From assembly GCA_026018925.1 (NCBI GenBank), contig JAKSZU010000020.1, forward strand, positions 43,121,102 to 43,185,101: DNA of 64,000 bases, written 5' to 3'. Origin of the DNA: Tupaia tana. Taxonomy: Eukaryota > Chordata > Mammalia > Scandentia > Tupaiidae. Under the pieces are notes generated by a model, which was not told the DNA's origin, ran no database searches, and saw nothing but the letters and a program-made list of their open reading frames with translations. Position numbers and translations under genes: made by a program. Of the stretch, positions 47,610-58,930 are shown piece after piece (the first letter of the stretch is position 1; each line of letters opens with the position of its first letter).

Positions 47610-48031
47610 TGAATGACTCTTTCTATAAGATATTATTAACTGTCAAGTGGTAACTGAGTCTTTGTAGCCTTGACCTCTTTGTGGAGTAGAACGTATTTAG
47701 TTATTTAAATATTCATATTATACTTTACACTACTATTTCATTTAGATATCTGAAAATCGAAAATTAAAGTGTTAATGCTAGTGATAAAGGACATAGATTA
47801 CATGTCAACCCAAACAATGAAAACACAGAAATCATTAGGCATGTTGATGAGATGGAATCTTTGACTTCAACTGGACATTTAAAGGATTTAAGGCACCCAA
47901 CTATAAAGGAAATGTACAAAATTAAAACTGTATGAAAAGAGGGGCAAGATGGTGCATCTGGGAAATCCACTGTGGCCTATCTTTGGTAGGAAAATCCAGA
48001 CAAGTTGGATAGAGGCTTGGAGGTGCCAATT

Positions 48032-48295
48032 CCTTTTTGTTGTTGTTGTTGTTGTTGTTGCAATAGGGCGTGTGCACTCGCCAGACAGACAGAGAGACAG
48101 ACAGAAAGCGAGAAATCACCCTCCCAGGTGGGATGGCCACTCTACAATCCCTTCTCCTCCATTCTCCTCTCGGGATCTTGGGCACGCATGCACACGCAGC
48201 CGGCGTGAGTTTTAAGCCACCGGGTCCGGGACTCGAACCACCGTCAACTACATGGGAGTCCAGTGACAGAGCCATTATGCTAATTGATGGTCCCT
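48032..48295 (-). repeat. Family A SINE, young, nested in L1
   Basis: (gtt)n tail at 48037-48060, complete CpG-rich body, head 'gctaattgatggtccc'. Perfect duplication ggaggtgccaattc at 48018-48031 and 48296-48309. Confidence 0.97.
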
Positions 48296-50690
48296 GGAGG
48301 TGCCAATTCTCAAGCAGAAGACAGATAAAAATAGATCATCTGTCCAAACTCAGAACACAAAACAAAAGCAGAGATAACCAAAGCCTTTCACAATAGAGGG
48401 GGGAAGACAGGACTCCCCTTCAATGCTTTTCAGCTACCTACTTACACATAAAATGTCAGTGTTTCCAACTGCAGAACACAAGAGGGACACAGAAAATGAG
48501 CTTCTCTTGAGGAGTTGCAAGGCTCTGCCACCCCAGAGGGAATGCTGAAATCCCTTCCAAACAGTTCCATCTAGGAAGCCAAATCAGGACATTTCCTCCA
48601 ACTGACTTGTAGGCTCCATGCCCACTCCCGATCTTCGTTCCCTGTGACACCAAAGGCAGCTCCCTACCCCCTCTCTTGCCTTTATAGAGCACCCTCTCCA
48701 GACCTACCAGAGTAGTAACGCAAGTGGAGGAGTGCAGAGGGGTGGCTGACAAAGAGGAGGGTGTCAGGGTTCTCCCTTCTTGCTAGGGGGACACATGGGA
48801 CATCATCCTGCCTGTCTCTAGCACCAGGCACCAGTTCTGCAGGCCTCCTCAGGCAGTGACCACTGAGCCACAGCTGGAAGCAGTTCCAGCTCTTCCTTCT
48901 AGTTCAGCAGATGTGCACAGGCTGGAAAACCTGCACAACTTGTACCACTAGACTTACTCTGCTTGCTCCACTGGATCCACGCTAGTTGTGCTGCCAGATG
49001 CCATACCAGTCGTGGCCCAGTGGGTAAATGTGTGTAGCTCCAGCCCTGTCCCCTAGACACACAGTCATGCAGTAGCTCCAACTCTGCTCCCAGCTGTGTG
49101 GTGATAGGTCATAGTTCCCACCCAACCCCATAGCCATTCAAGAAATCATGCCCAGCCCTCCCTTCTACCAACAATCCCTGATGCATCCACCTGAATCAAA
49201 CCATGTGCAGAGGGGTACCACAGTTGTAGGAAGAATTAAGCACTGGAACAGACAGCTTTCTCTGTCTCCAAGGATTGCACACAAATGACTAACTAAACAA
49301 CTACCTTCTGAGTCACAACTTCTCAGCTAGTACCTACAACCTTTCTGCCTGCAACCCATCCAAGAGAGAAGTCACTACTTATTTTAAGCTGATATTTTCA
49401 CTCAACTACCTCCCATAAAGTGGGATCCTGTTCCCCACAGAGGATCTGAGAACTCGCAACCACCCTGCAGGGCAACAGTCACTATTACTTTGAAGAAATT
49501 CACCCCTTCTATATGCAGAACATGGGTGTTAAAGCAGTCACATTGACAAATGGAACAGAACATAGAATCCAGATATAAAACCAATGACATACAACCAACT
49601 GATTTTTGACAAAGGGCACAAGACAATCCAGGAGGAAAAAAAAAATCTTTTCAATAAATGTTGCTGGGAAAACTGAATATCCATCTGCAGGAAAGTGAAA
49701 CTAGATCCCCATTTCTCACTATGTATAAAAATTAACTCAATATGGATTAAAGACTTAGATGTAAAATCCCAAGCCATAATATCACTGGAGAAAGACACCA
49801 GAGAGACACTTGAAGATATTGGAGTAGGCAAAGATTTCTTGAATAAGACCCTAAAGCAAGGATAAGAATATGAAAAATAGATAAGTGCAATTGCATTAAG
49901 ATAAAAATAAACTTCTGCACAACAAAAATAAATAAATAAAATAAAGAGACAACCCACAACATGGGAGAAAATATTTGCAAACTACATTTCAGAAACAGGC
50001 TTGACAACCAGGATATATAGGGAGCCCAAATATTTCACCTGAAAAACAAAACAAAAAACAAAAACAAGAACAAAAAACCCCACTAATAATTCAATTTCAA
50101 ATATGGGCACTTGATGGTTAAAGATAACTCTCAATGTGTATTCACACAAATGGCTAAAAAGCAAATGAAAAAATGTTCAACATCTTTTAGCATAAGGAAA
50201 ATGAAAATCAAAACCACTGTGTACTGTCACCTAACACCAGTCAGAATGGTTGTGATTAAAATAATAATAATAACAACAACAACAACAACAAATGCTGATG
50301 AGGCTGCAGAGAAAAGAAACCCTTGTGCTCTGCTGGTAGGGACATAATTAGTGTGGCCACTGTGGAAAACAATGTGGAGTTTATACAGAAATCTAAAAAT
50401 AGACTGTATATTGCAATCCTGCTACTGACTATATACTTGAAGGACAGAAAGTCACCTGAAGAGATGGTTGTATATCCTAATTTACTGCAGCCTTATTCGG
50501 AAGAGCTAAGGCAACTCAAATAACCAAAGAACAATTGATGGGTTGGGCAAACATGGTACACACGCACAATGGAATACTACTCAGCCATAAAAAAAAAAAC
50601 AATAAAATTCTGTCATCTGACACAAAGTCAATAAACCTAGAAGATAAAATGTTAATGAAACAAACCAGACTATGAAAGATGAACATTATG

Positions 50691-50946
50691 GGAACCGGCG
50701 GTTAGCATAATGGCTATGTCGCTGGACTCCCATGTAGTCGACTGCGGTTCGTGTCCCGGACCCGGTAGCTTAAAACTCATGCCGGGCGCGTGTGCGTGCG
50801 TGCCCAAGATCCCGAGAGGAGAATGGAGGAGAAGGGATTGCGGCGTGACCATCCCCCCTGGGGGGTGATTTCTCGCTTTCTGTCTCTATGTCTCTCTCTG
50901 TCTGTCTGGCGAGCGCACGCGCAATATAGTGAAAAACCTCTCCAAA
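50691..50946 (+). repeat. Family A SINE, young, nested in L1
   Basis: Head gggaaccggcggttagcataatggctatgtcgctgg, box B-like gcggttcgtgtccc, body with the uninterrupted ccccccTggggggtg palindrome. The L1 target aaagatgaacattat is duplicated before and after. It is among the least diverged copies and a good proxy for the source consensus. Confidence 0.97.
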
Positions 50947-51192
50947 AAAAAGATGAACATTATATTTCTTCACTTAATACATCCTGAATATCCACACTCC
51001 ATGGAGGAAATTGAAGAACTGGAAAACACAGAAATAAGAAAATAATGGCAGATACCAGAAATGCCTTGGGGTGGGTTGTGGGGTGGCTCATGAGAGAATT
51101 TTCAATGAACACAAGGTTTTAAATAGGGAAAAAAGACTATGAGATGATGTACTACATCAAAATAAATAATATGAATAATTTAATACATATTT

Positions 51193-51479
51193 AAGGCCAT
51201 TCCAGTTAAGGGAGTTGGACCCCACATGGCTGACTGTTATTCGAGGCTTGAATTCTAGCCACAGCAGTTTGAAAAACGTACCAAGCACATGTGTGTGCAT
51301 GCAAAATCTCAAAAGAATAGAGAAATGGAGGAGAAGGGATTGTGATGTGACCATGCCCCATTAAGGAGTGCTTTCTCCCTCCCTCTGTCTCTCTCTGTCT
51401 CTGTCTCTCTCTCTCTCTCTCCCTGCCCTCAGCAACCCCAGGTGCCCGCTAGCACTTAAAGATAAATTTTTTTAAAAAA
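51193..51479 (+). repeat. Family A SINE, older subtype
   Basis: Long tRNA-to-body linker like the copy at 12000 ('cacagcagtttgaaaaacg'), 'gagaaatggaggagaagggattgtgatgtgacc', pyrimidine tract and tail. Duplication aatacatattt at 51182-51192 and 51480-51490. Confidence 0.9.
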
Positions 51480-52039
51480 AATACATATTTCAAAAAATAA
51501 CCTGAAAGAACTATTATCAAATCTCCCCAACATAACGCAATGTTCAATGTTGACAATGAATGTATGTATAACGGTGAATGTATGTTTAACAAGTTACTAT
51601 ACTTGCTTTAAAAAAATATTATTCCCACAAAGATATACATCAAATACATATAATCCAGAAATCACAATAAAAAAAACTATATGTAAAATACTAGAAACTA
51701 TACCACTAAAATTTGTGTCCACACCAAGTTTTTTAGCTCTTAGAGAATGATAATTCTCATTTAAATCTATTTCTTGGATTTTACACATTTAACTTGCATG
51801 CATATTTTAAAGATGCATTCATTAAAGCCTAAAAGTGGGACATTCCCACTGCCAAGTGTACCAGAATTATGTACACAGTCTGCAGCTTTAGCCACGGCTC
51901 TCTCTAGATCCTGGAATTGCTCCCTCCGTGTGTCCCTTCATGCTTAGGGGTGATAAGAACCCTCTACTGTTTTTAACATCAGGATTCATACCACACCCCT
52001 GCCTGCTCACAGGTTTGTGAATACTATAAATTCATTCTA
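51480..52039. other. Unique sequence
   Basis: No gene or clear repeat recognised. Confidence 0.3.
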
Positions 52040-52700
52040 TGTTGCTTAATAACCGAATATGCGATTCAGGGTAATTTAGAAAGAATAAAAGTTTATTTGG
52101 CTCCTGGTTTGGAGGTCCAAGGTCCTGAGGTCACATTTGGTGAGAATCTTCTTGCTGATGATAACACAGCAGAGGGCATCTCATGGGAGGACAGGGTGCC
52201 TGTGTCTGCGTCTCTGTTCTGGTCTCATTTCTTCTCCTCATAAACTCATCAATATTCAGGTAAGGGAATGGTAACTTTATACAATCTAAATCACCTTCGA
52301 AAGTCTCCCACTCTTAATATCATAGTTGGATTAAGTTCCTGCCCTCTTACTACCTTCACAATGACAATGACTCAGCATTTTTAAAGAGATTTTTTTCACT
52401 GTGGGGCATGTGTGCTTGCTAGAGAGACAGAGATAGAGAGACAAAAAGTGAGAAATCACCCCTCTTGGGGGGGGGGGGTGACCATGTTGCAATCCCTCTT
52501 CCTTTATTCTCCTCTCCGAATTTTGGGCATGCACACACACGTGCCAGGTGTGAGTTTCAAGCTGCTGGGTCTGGGACTTGAACTGTAGTCAGTCATGTGG
52601 GAGACTAACAACATAATCACTATGTCATCTGCTGGTCCCAGCTCACTAAATTTTAACACATGAATTTTTGGTGGACACATACAAAATATAACAACTCTCG
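52040..52700 (-). mobile_element. MaLR (MST-like) LTR, split by a SINE
   Basis: Antisense MaLR: 'agaataaaagtttatttggctcctggtttggaggtcc', 'acacagcagagggcatctcatgggagg', continuing after the SINE with 'ttaacacatgaatttttggtgga...'. Diverged. Confidence 0.65.
52378..52637 (-). repeat. Family A SINE nested in MaLR LTR
   Basis: 'cactgtggggcatgtgtgcttgc', GA segment, a poly(G) run at 52467-52478, 'gggacttgaactgtagtcagtc' and head 'tcatctgctggtccc'. Confidence 0.9.
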
Positions 52701-54359
52701 TTATTGCCCTGGGTCTTTTTTAATCTTTATTTATTTATTTATTTTTTACATTTGGTCACTGTGTATCATTATAGCATGTCAAATGAATTTTCTCATCACG
52801 AATACACTGGTCCAGTCAAGGAAATGACCATATGCGTTATAATCAACAGATTTCTTCCCATCTGGGGTCCCTTGAATGTGTTGCGTCTTTTTCCTCCCCC
52901 TTGATTCCCTCCCTCCCACCGTCTACTGTTTCCCACCTCCTCCTGCATCGTATCCAGTGTCACCATTGCTCTCCATGGTTTTACACCTTCAGATTATTCC
53001 GTTTCCGCCACAGAGTGCTGGCGTTTGTTACATATTGAGTGGGGACATATAATGCCTCTCTTTCATTGTCTGGCTTGCTTCACTTAGCAGGAAATCTTCC
53101 GTATTTGTCCACTTCCTATTAAATGCCAGGGTCTCTCTGTTTTTTTATGACTGAGTAGCATTCTTTTTTTTTTTCCTTTAAATTTATTTATTTTTTTACA
53201 TTAATTCACTATACATCATTACAGCATACAAATGAATTTTCCATCTAAAATACACTGTATATTGGCTCAATCAAGCACATCAACATGCATGTTATCAGCA
53301 AATAATTTTCCATTTCTTATGTCTTGTATACTCTGTTTTTTTGTTTTGCCATCCTTGATTCCCTATCCCTCACCCTCTGCCATGTCCCACCCTCCTCCCA
53401 CATTATCTCTGGTATCCATGGTTGCTTTCTATGCCTTTTCCCCCCATTTAATTGATTTGCTAATGAACTTAATTAGTCTAAATATTTCCAATAGCTAGCA
53501 CAGCTGATATATACCTATACATGAACCCAAGTCTGACTTTAGGCATAAATCTCAGTAAGTGGAATGAACATACTATAAAGTAGTACCTAGCTGGGGCTAT
53601 ATAGCTTACTGCAGTCATCAAATATGCATTTTTTTTAATTTCGATATGAGCAGTTTTACTGTTTTTTTTTCCTCCTGAAACTTTTTATTAATTACTTAAC
53701 ATTAATTCCCTGAGCATCATCACAACATACTAAATGTGGTTTCCCATCTAGAAAAAACCGCATAGTGATTTAACCATGCATGTTATCATCAATAATATTC
53801 CATTTCTACTTTCATACATATGTATACATATATATATATGTTTTTTACCACATGTTTGACCCTCTGCCCTTTCCCACTCTCTTATTACACTATCTCTGCT
53901 GTATACAGTTGTCTTCAATTCCTTTTCCCCCAACATTTTGTTGATCACACAATATCATAAGTAATCTAACTACTTTCAATAGCAAGTTCAGCTGGTAATT
54001 TCAAGAAAAGCAGTTTTGAACTGGTAATGATATTTCCTTGAAACTTAAAGCCTAGAAACAGGTTAGTATTCTGTTCAAATAGTAGGTACATGCACCTATC
54101 GACAGCTCAAGACAGGACAAAAATCCTTTAAAACCGGAAAACAAAGCTTAGAAGAAAAGCAGCAATATTTAGTCAAGTCACAGAATGTTGTTTCATCAGT
54201 TCAGTCTCATGTACTTAATCTTTCTTCTGTTTGGTTTGATCTTCCAGATTGAATTCTGGAATATAATATTCATCTCCAGATATTGTCCCTACAATTAAGT
54301 TGCCCATTTTCTTAGTTTTTGAACTCTTATTTCTGTGTGTCTGCATTTAATTTTACTGA

Positions 54360-55312
54360 TCATAGCACTCCCTTAAGAACTTCTTGGAGATCTGGTCTGG
54401 TTTTGGTAAATTCTTTCAGGTTTTGTTTATCTGGGAATGTTCATGTCTTTTCTTCCCAAATGAATGATAATCTTGCTGGGTACAGTATTCTCGGTTGAAA
54501 TTGCTTTTCCCTTAACACTTTGAATATATTTTCCCATTCTTTCCTCGCTCGCATTGTTTCCAATGAGAGATCTGCTGTTAGTCTGATGGGATACCCTTTG
54601 TAGGTAACTTGCCGTTTTTCTCTTGCAAATCTTAGTATCTTGTCTTTGCGGTTTTGGTCAATCTGGCTATAATGTGTCTTGGAGAAGATCTTCTTGGGTT
54701 GATTCTATTTGGGGTCCTCTGTATTTCTTGGGACTGAATCTTTGAGTGCCTCTCTAGGTTTGGAAAGTTTTCTAGCAGGATCTCCTGGAATAGATTATCA
54801 GTGCCCTTATGAGTCTCTTCACCTTCTGGGATGCCTATTATCTGGATGTTTGGACGTTTGATGGTTTCTAGTACTTCTCGTATATTAGTCTCAAATTTTT
54901 GGGCCATTTTCTCAGTCTCCATGGTGGATTTTTCTAGGCTACCAATTTTCTCTTCTACATCTGAGATTCTATTTTCTGTATGATCTAGTCTGCTTTTAAT
55001 ACTTTCAAGGGAGATTTTGACTTTCTGTATTATAGCCTTCATCTCTAACAGTTCCACCTGATTCTTTCATAAAGTGTGAAAGTCCTCTTTTAGATCTTGC
55101 ATGAATTTCCTCATCTCCTGGAACTCAACAAGTTCTTTCTCCTTCCTCTTCAGCAGTTCATTGTCTCTCTTCTCTTCCATCTCTCTTAGCTTTGCCATTA
55201 TGAATGTTCTGAATTCTTTATCAGACATTTCCATGATTTCCATTGAACTGTGTGTGGATGAAGAGGAGTTATCCTTTTCTCTTGGAGGAGAGGTATTTTC
55301 CTGCTTTCCCAT
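54360..55312 (-). pseudogene. ORF1 relic of the HAL1-like element
   Basis: Starts at 55312 (MGKQENTSPPREKDNSSSST), with a basic, serine-rich N-terminus. A glutamate/lysine-rich coiled coil follows, then the conserved RNA-binding part (RPNIQIIGIPEGEETHKGTD) and the C-terminal domain. Interruptions: an in-frame TGA at about 55066, one frameshift near 54650 and a TGA near 54460. It is better preserved than the ORF1 of the full-length L1 at 25771, so the element is younger or evolved under longer constraint. Confidence 0.85.
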
Positions 55313-55569
55313 ATTTCTTGTGGTCCTGCAGCGATTTCTAGTCGTCTTGTTGATGGTCGGTTTCTTCCCAAACTTGGAAGTTCAATCTGAGCGTCGAGGA
55401 GTGTGCAGAAAAGGAAACAGAAAGAGAGAAACAACAGCAACAACAGCAAAAAACAAACAAGAAACAGAAAAAGAGAAGAAAAGAGGAAGATAAAAAAACT
55501 TTTCAATAAAACTAAAAAAATTAATATTTAAAAAAATTTCAGTAAAAAACAAAAATTGGAAAACCGCAT

Positions 55570-55964
55570 GGTGCTTGAGTCCTGTTTCCCCAAAATGGCT
55601 AGTTCGCAGGATCCATGAAACTGTCTTGAAGAAGGCCTGTTCCTTTTGCCTCTCCTGGGTTGGGATGGGGAAAGGGAATTATTAACAAAATAAAAGGGTA
55701 GGCGGGGCCAGAAAGCGCAGAAAATGTTTCACCTTAAAAAATTCTAAAAAGCAAAAATTAAAAAAAGAGATAAGACAGAGACAGAGGTAGAGAGAGACAA
55801 AGACAGGTACAGAGACAGGAGGCCTGAAAGGGGTCCTCCTACCACGTGAGTTTTGTGTGCTGGAGGCCAAATTATCAGTGGGAAATCTTGATTCCTGTTT
55901 CCCCAAAATGGCTAGTTCACAGGATCCATGAAGCTGTGTCTTGAAGAAGGCCTGTTCCCTTTCC
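55570..55964 (-). repeat. Tandem units in the HAL1-like 5' UTR
   Basis: A block of about 65 bases (ctgtttccccaaaatggcta ... gaagaaggcctgttcc) occurs at 55582-55645 and again at 55893-55955, offset about 310 bp, with few mismatches. The outer copy is cut at the element's 5' end. This resembles the monomeric promoter units of some mammalian L1 5' UTRs. Confidence 0.75.
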
Positions 55965-57487
55965 TGAGTAACGTTCTTTAATGTATATGTTCCACATTTT
56001 TTCAATCCATTCATCCGTTCATGGACATTTGGGCTGGTTCCATGTCTTAGCGATTGTGAAGAATGCTGCAATAAACATGGATGTGCAAGTATTTTTCTGA
56101 CTGAGCATTCTCCTATCTTTTGGGTAGATCCCCAGGAGTGGAATTGCTGGGTCATATGGTAGTTCTATTTGTACGGTTTTGAGGAACCTCCATATTGTTC
56201 TCCACAGTGGCTGTACTAATTTACATTCCCACCAACAGTGTAGGAGAGTTTCCTTTTCACCACAGCCTTGCCAACACTTATCACTATTTTTGTAATCTTA
56301 GCCATTCACTAGGGTTAGGTAGTATCTCATTGTAGTTTTGATTTGTATCTCTCTTATGATAAGAGATGTTGAGCATTTTTCATATGCTTTTTGGCCATTT
56401 GTATATTTTCCTTATACAGTTGTTATTAGCCCAAATTTTAATTGAGTTGATCATTTTTTCTGGGGGGGGGGGGGATAAGTTGCTTAAGTTCCCTATATGT
56501 CCTACTTATCAGTCTCTTATCTGAGGCATAGTTTGCAAATATATTCTCTCATTCTCTCATTCTGAGGGTTGTCAATTCACTCTATTATTCCTTTTGGTGT
56601 GCAGAAGCTTTTTAATCTGATGTAAACCCACTTGTCTATTTTAGGGATTATTGTCTGTGCTTTGGGGATCTTGTTCAAGAAGTCTTTGCCTACTCCAATA
56701 TCTCTAAGTTTCCTGTGTGTTTTCCACCAGTAGTTTCATAGTTTGAGGTCTTAGGTTTAGATCTTTGACTCATTTTGAGTTGATTTTTGTTAATGGTGAC
56801 AGATAGGGGGCTCAGATTCATCTTTCTGCAGGTGGTTACTCAGTTTTTCCAGCACCGTTTGCTCAAGAAGTTTTCTTCTTCCCTTAGGTATGTAATCATG
56901 TCATCTGCAAATAAAATAATTTTACTGCTTTCCATATTTGAATGCCTTTTATTTTATTCTCCTTTCTGATTGCATTGGCTAGGACTTCCGATACTATATT
57001 GAAAAGGAATGAAGAAAGTGGGCATCCTCATCTGGTTCCAGTTTTTAGTGTTAGCTATGAGTTTTTCATGTATGGCTTTTATTGTGTTGAGAAATGTCCC
57101 TTCTATGCTGATTTTGCTGAGAGTCTTAATCATAAAAGGATGTTGTATTTTTTTCAAATGCCTTTTCTGCATCAATTCATCTGATCAGATGGTTTTTATC
57201 TTTCTTTCTGTTAATATGGTGTGTTATGTCTATGGTTTTGTGTATGTTGAACCACCCTGCATCCTTGGAATAAGCCTACCTGGTCATGGTATATAGTCTT
57301 TTTTATGTGTCATTGGATGCTATTTGCTATATCTTTTTGAGAAGTTTTGCATCTATATTCATCAGCGATATTGGTCTGTAGTTGCCTTTTTTTGTCATGT
57401 CCTTGCCTGTTTTGGGGATGAAGGTATTGGAGGCTTCATAAAATGGATTTGGGAGGGTTCCTTCCTTTTGGATCTTTAAAACTATGG

Positions 57488-57592
57488 AACTATGGACCAC
57501 TTCATGAATTTGCATGTCATCCTTCTATGGGGTCATGATAATCCTCTCTGTATCATTCCAGTTTTAGTATTATGTGCCGCCAAAGCGAGCGC
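57488..57592 (-). pseudogene. RNU6: U6 snRNA pseudogene, 5' part of a U6-L1 chimera
   Basis: Minus-strand sequence from 57592 aligns over its full length with U6 snRNA: GCGCTCGCTTTGGCGGCACA for the 5' stem, an extra A in the 'cataatacta' segment, intact ACAGAGA (5'-splice-site pairing box), GGATGACATGCAAATTCATGAAG near the end. The catalytic AGC triad reads ATC (ttatcatga) and the GCGCAA loop region is altered, so it could not act in splicing. No snRNA promoter elements were looked for beyond the 5' end. Confidence 0.92.
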
Positions 57593-57602
57593 TGCGGGTC
57601 TT

Positions 57603-58224
57603 AACCTTTTTAAGTGAGCCATTTGTTTTCCTCTTGAGACCCTACATAAGACACCCAGCAGAGAGTTCTGGAGAAGCGAAGTCCTCCTAAAACCAGGTTG
57701 GGCACAGCCTCAGATCCCTGACTTACTACTTTAACCTGCCATGAGTTTGTAGCAGAATATAAGAGAAAATATGATTATAATGGAGATGAAGTATGCACAT
57801 TCCCAATTTGTTTAGTGTTGTTAGAATTTTGTTTATAATTCATGTAGTAATACGCATTTATGTGCATGAGAGTGGTCATATTGAAGACAGTACATACTTT
57901 ATGCAAATATTAAATTTCATTCCTGGTTTTAAAAACCTTCCCTGACTGTATGAAGATCAGCTATATAAAAGGACTAGCAGAGCATGGAGCTAATTCCATA
58001 AAATTAATCTAATCTGTGCTCCATGTCAGACATTCTGAATGATTTAACTACTCTTTATCTCTACATATCATTTTAATGGAAATAACTTTATCTGATCCTT
58101 GACTAAATGAAGTAATAGTTTAAAAGTTTGCATTTTCTTTTTCTCCTAAAGCATAGATAATAATTATCATTGGTTTAAATACATAAGTTCTACTAATAAT
58201 TTTTTCAAAAACGTCTATATATAA
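57603..58224. other. Unique AT-rich sequence
   Basis: No gene or repeat recognised. Confidence 0.3.
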
Positions 58225-58458
58225 AAATTTTTTTAGAGAGTGATTTTTGCTATAGGGCATGTGCACACAACACAGACAGAGACAGACAGAGAACTCGCCC
58301 CTGAGGAGAGATGGCCATGCTGCCTTTCTTTCTCCTCCCCTCTCCTCTTGGGATTTTGGGCATTCTGGACAGAATTTAAAACCACTGGATCTAGGACTTG
58401 AACTATGGTCAGCCATGTAGGAGTCCAGCACCTTAACCACTATGTCACTTGCTGGCCC
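58225..58458 (-). repeat. Family A SINE
   Basis: 'tttttttagagagtgatttttgctatagggcatgtgc' to 'cactatgtcacttgctggcccc'; shortened body. Confidence 0.88.
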
Positions 58459-58930
58459 CAAAATCTCTACTTTTATTATTATGTCTTTATCGTTTGACAT
58501 TGAACTTTTATAATGATGGCTGGGCCTCAGACCTTGGAAGATGAGCACCTTTTGAAAACAGAAAACTGACTTGAAAAGACCCCTAAAACGATTCATTTTT
58601 ACTTTAGTAGACAATTAAATCAGTTTCTCCTTGTTTATCTTTGCCTTTCTGTAGGAAAATATATACATATATATTGGTGTGGTTTGCTTTCACTTATTTT
58701 CCAGAGTGCTGACTGTGAGGAAGCACAGCCCGCTCAGTTACCCTACGGAGGCTCTCCAACTGCCACTCAATTTGGGGTACTTTCTGCTGCCAGCAAGTAT
58801 CAAAAATTATGTGTGGGTAGAGGGTGGAGAAGAAGGGGAAGGGATAATGACAAGAACGCCATTCTCTGCAATTCTCTCTAACATGCCGTCATGATAGGAT
58901 ACTGCAGGCCGACCACAGGAGAGCGAGCGC

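Larger units (their letters stand above)
47935..51192 (+). mobile_element. LINE-1 with 5' UTR joined to ORF2 3' end
   Basis: It begins 'gaggggcaagatggtgcatctggg', typical of old L1 5' ends. About 1.5 kb of GC-richer 5'-UTR-like sequence follows (to about 49500). The homology then passes directly into the last part of ORF2 ('caactgatttttgacaaagggcacaag', 49585) and on to a 3' UTR near 51190. ORF1 and most of ORF2 are missing. Two SINEs lie inside. This is either an internally deleted copy or two adjacent insertions. Confidence 0.65.
53166..55964 (-). mobile_element. HAL1-like element (L1 ORF1 without ORF2), nested
   Basis: Bounded by duplicated L1 target sequence tgagtagcattct (53152-53164) and tgagtaacgttct (55965-55977), two mismatches. 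On the minus strand the order is: 5' UTR with repeated units (55960 to 55320), an ORF1 relic (55312-54360), about 50 bases resembling the start of ORF2, then directly a 3' UTR (about 54300-53660) and a second copy of the 3' UTR end with poly(T) at 53166. The roughly 3.7-kb ORF2 is absent. An L1 derivative with only ORF1 is the definition of a half-L1 (HAL1). A single ORF2 deletion in an ordinary L1 is the alternative. Confidence 0.65.
52718..57592 (-). mobile_element. U6-L1 chimeric retro-insertion (outer element)
   Basis: On the minus strand a full-length U6 copy (57592-57488) passes straight into L1 ORF2 (57485 downward), then the ORF2 3' region and an L1 3' UTR ending in poly(T)-rich DNA at about 52718. 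The L1 part has an internal deletion at about 56885, where the homology jumps from the ORF2 end to the RT core. A second element (53166-55964) interrupts it. The flanks gggtctt (52711-52717) and gggtctt (57596-57602) may be a short, decayed target-site duplication. The structure matches the U6/L1 chimeras known to arise by template switching during L1 reverse transcription. Confidence 0.75.

Noticed and set aside
57488..57592. Functional U6 snRNA gene
   Set aside because: The catalytic AGC triad and other conserved bases are mutated, and the copy is fused to L1 sequence.
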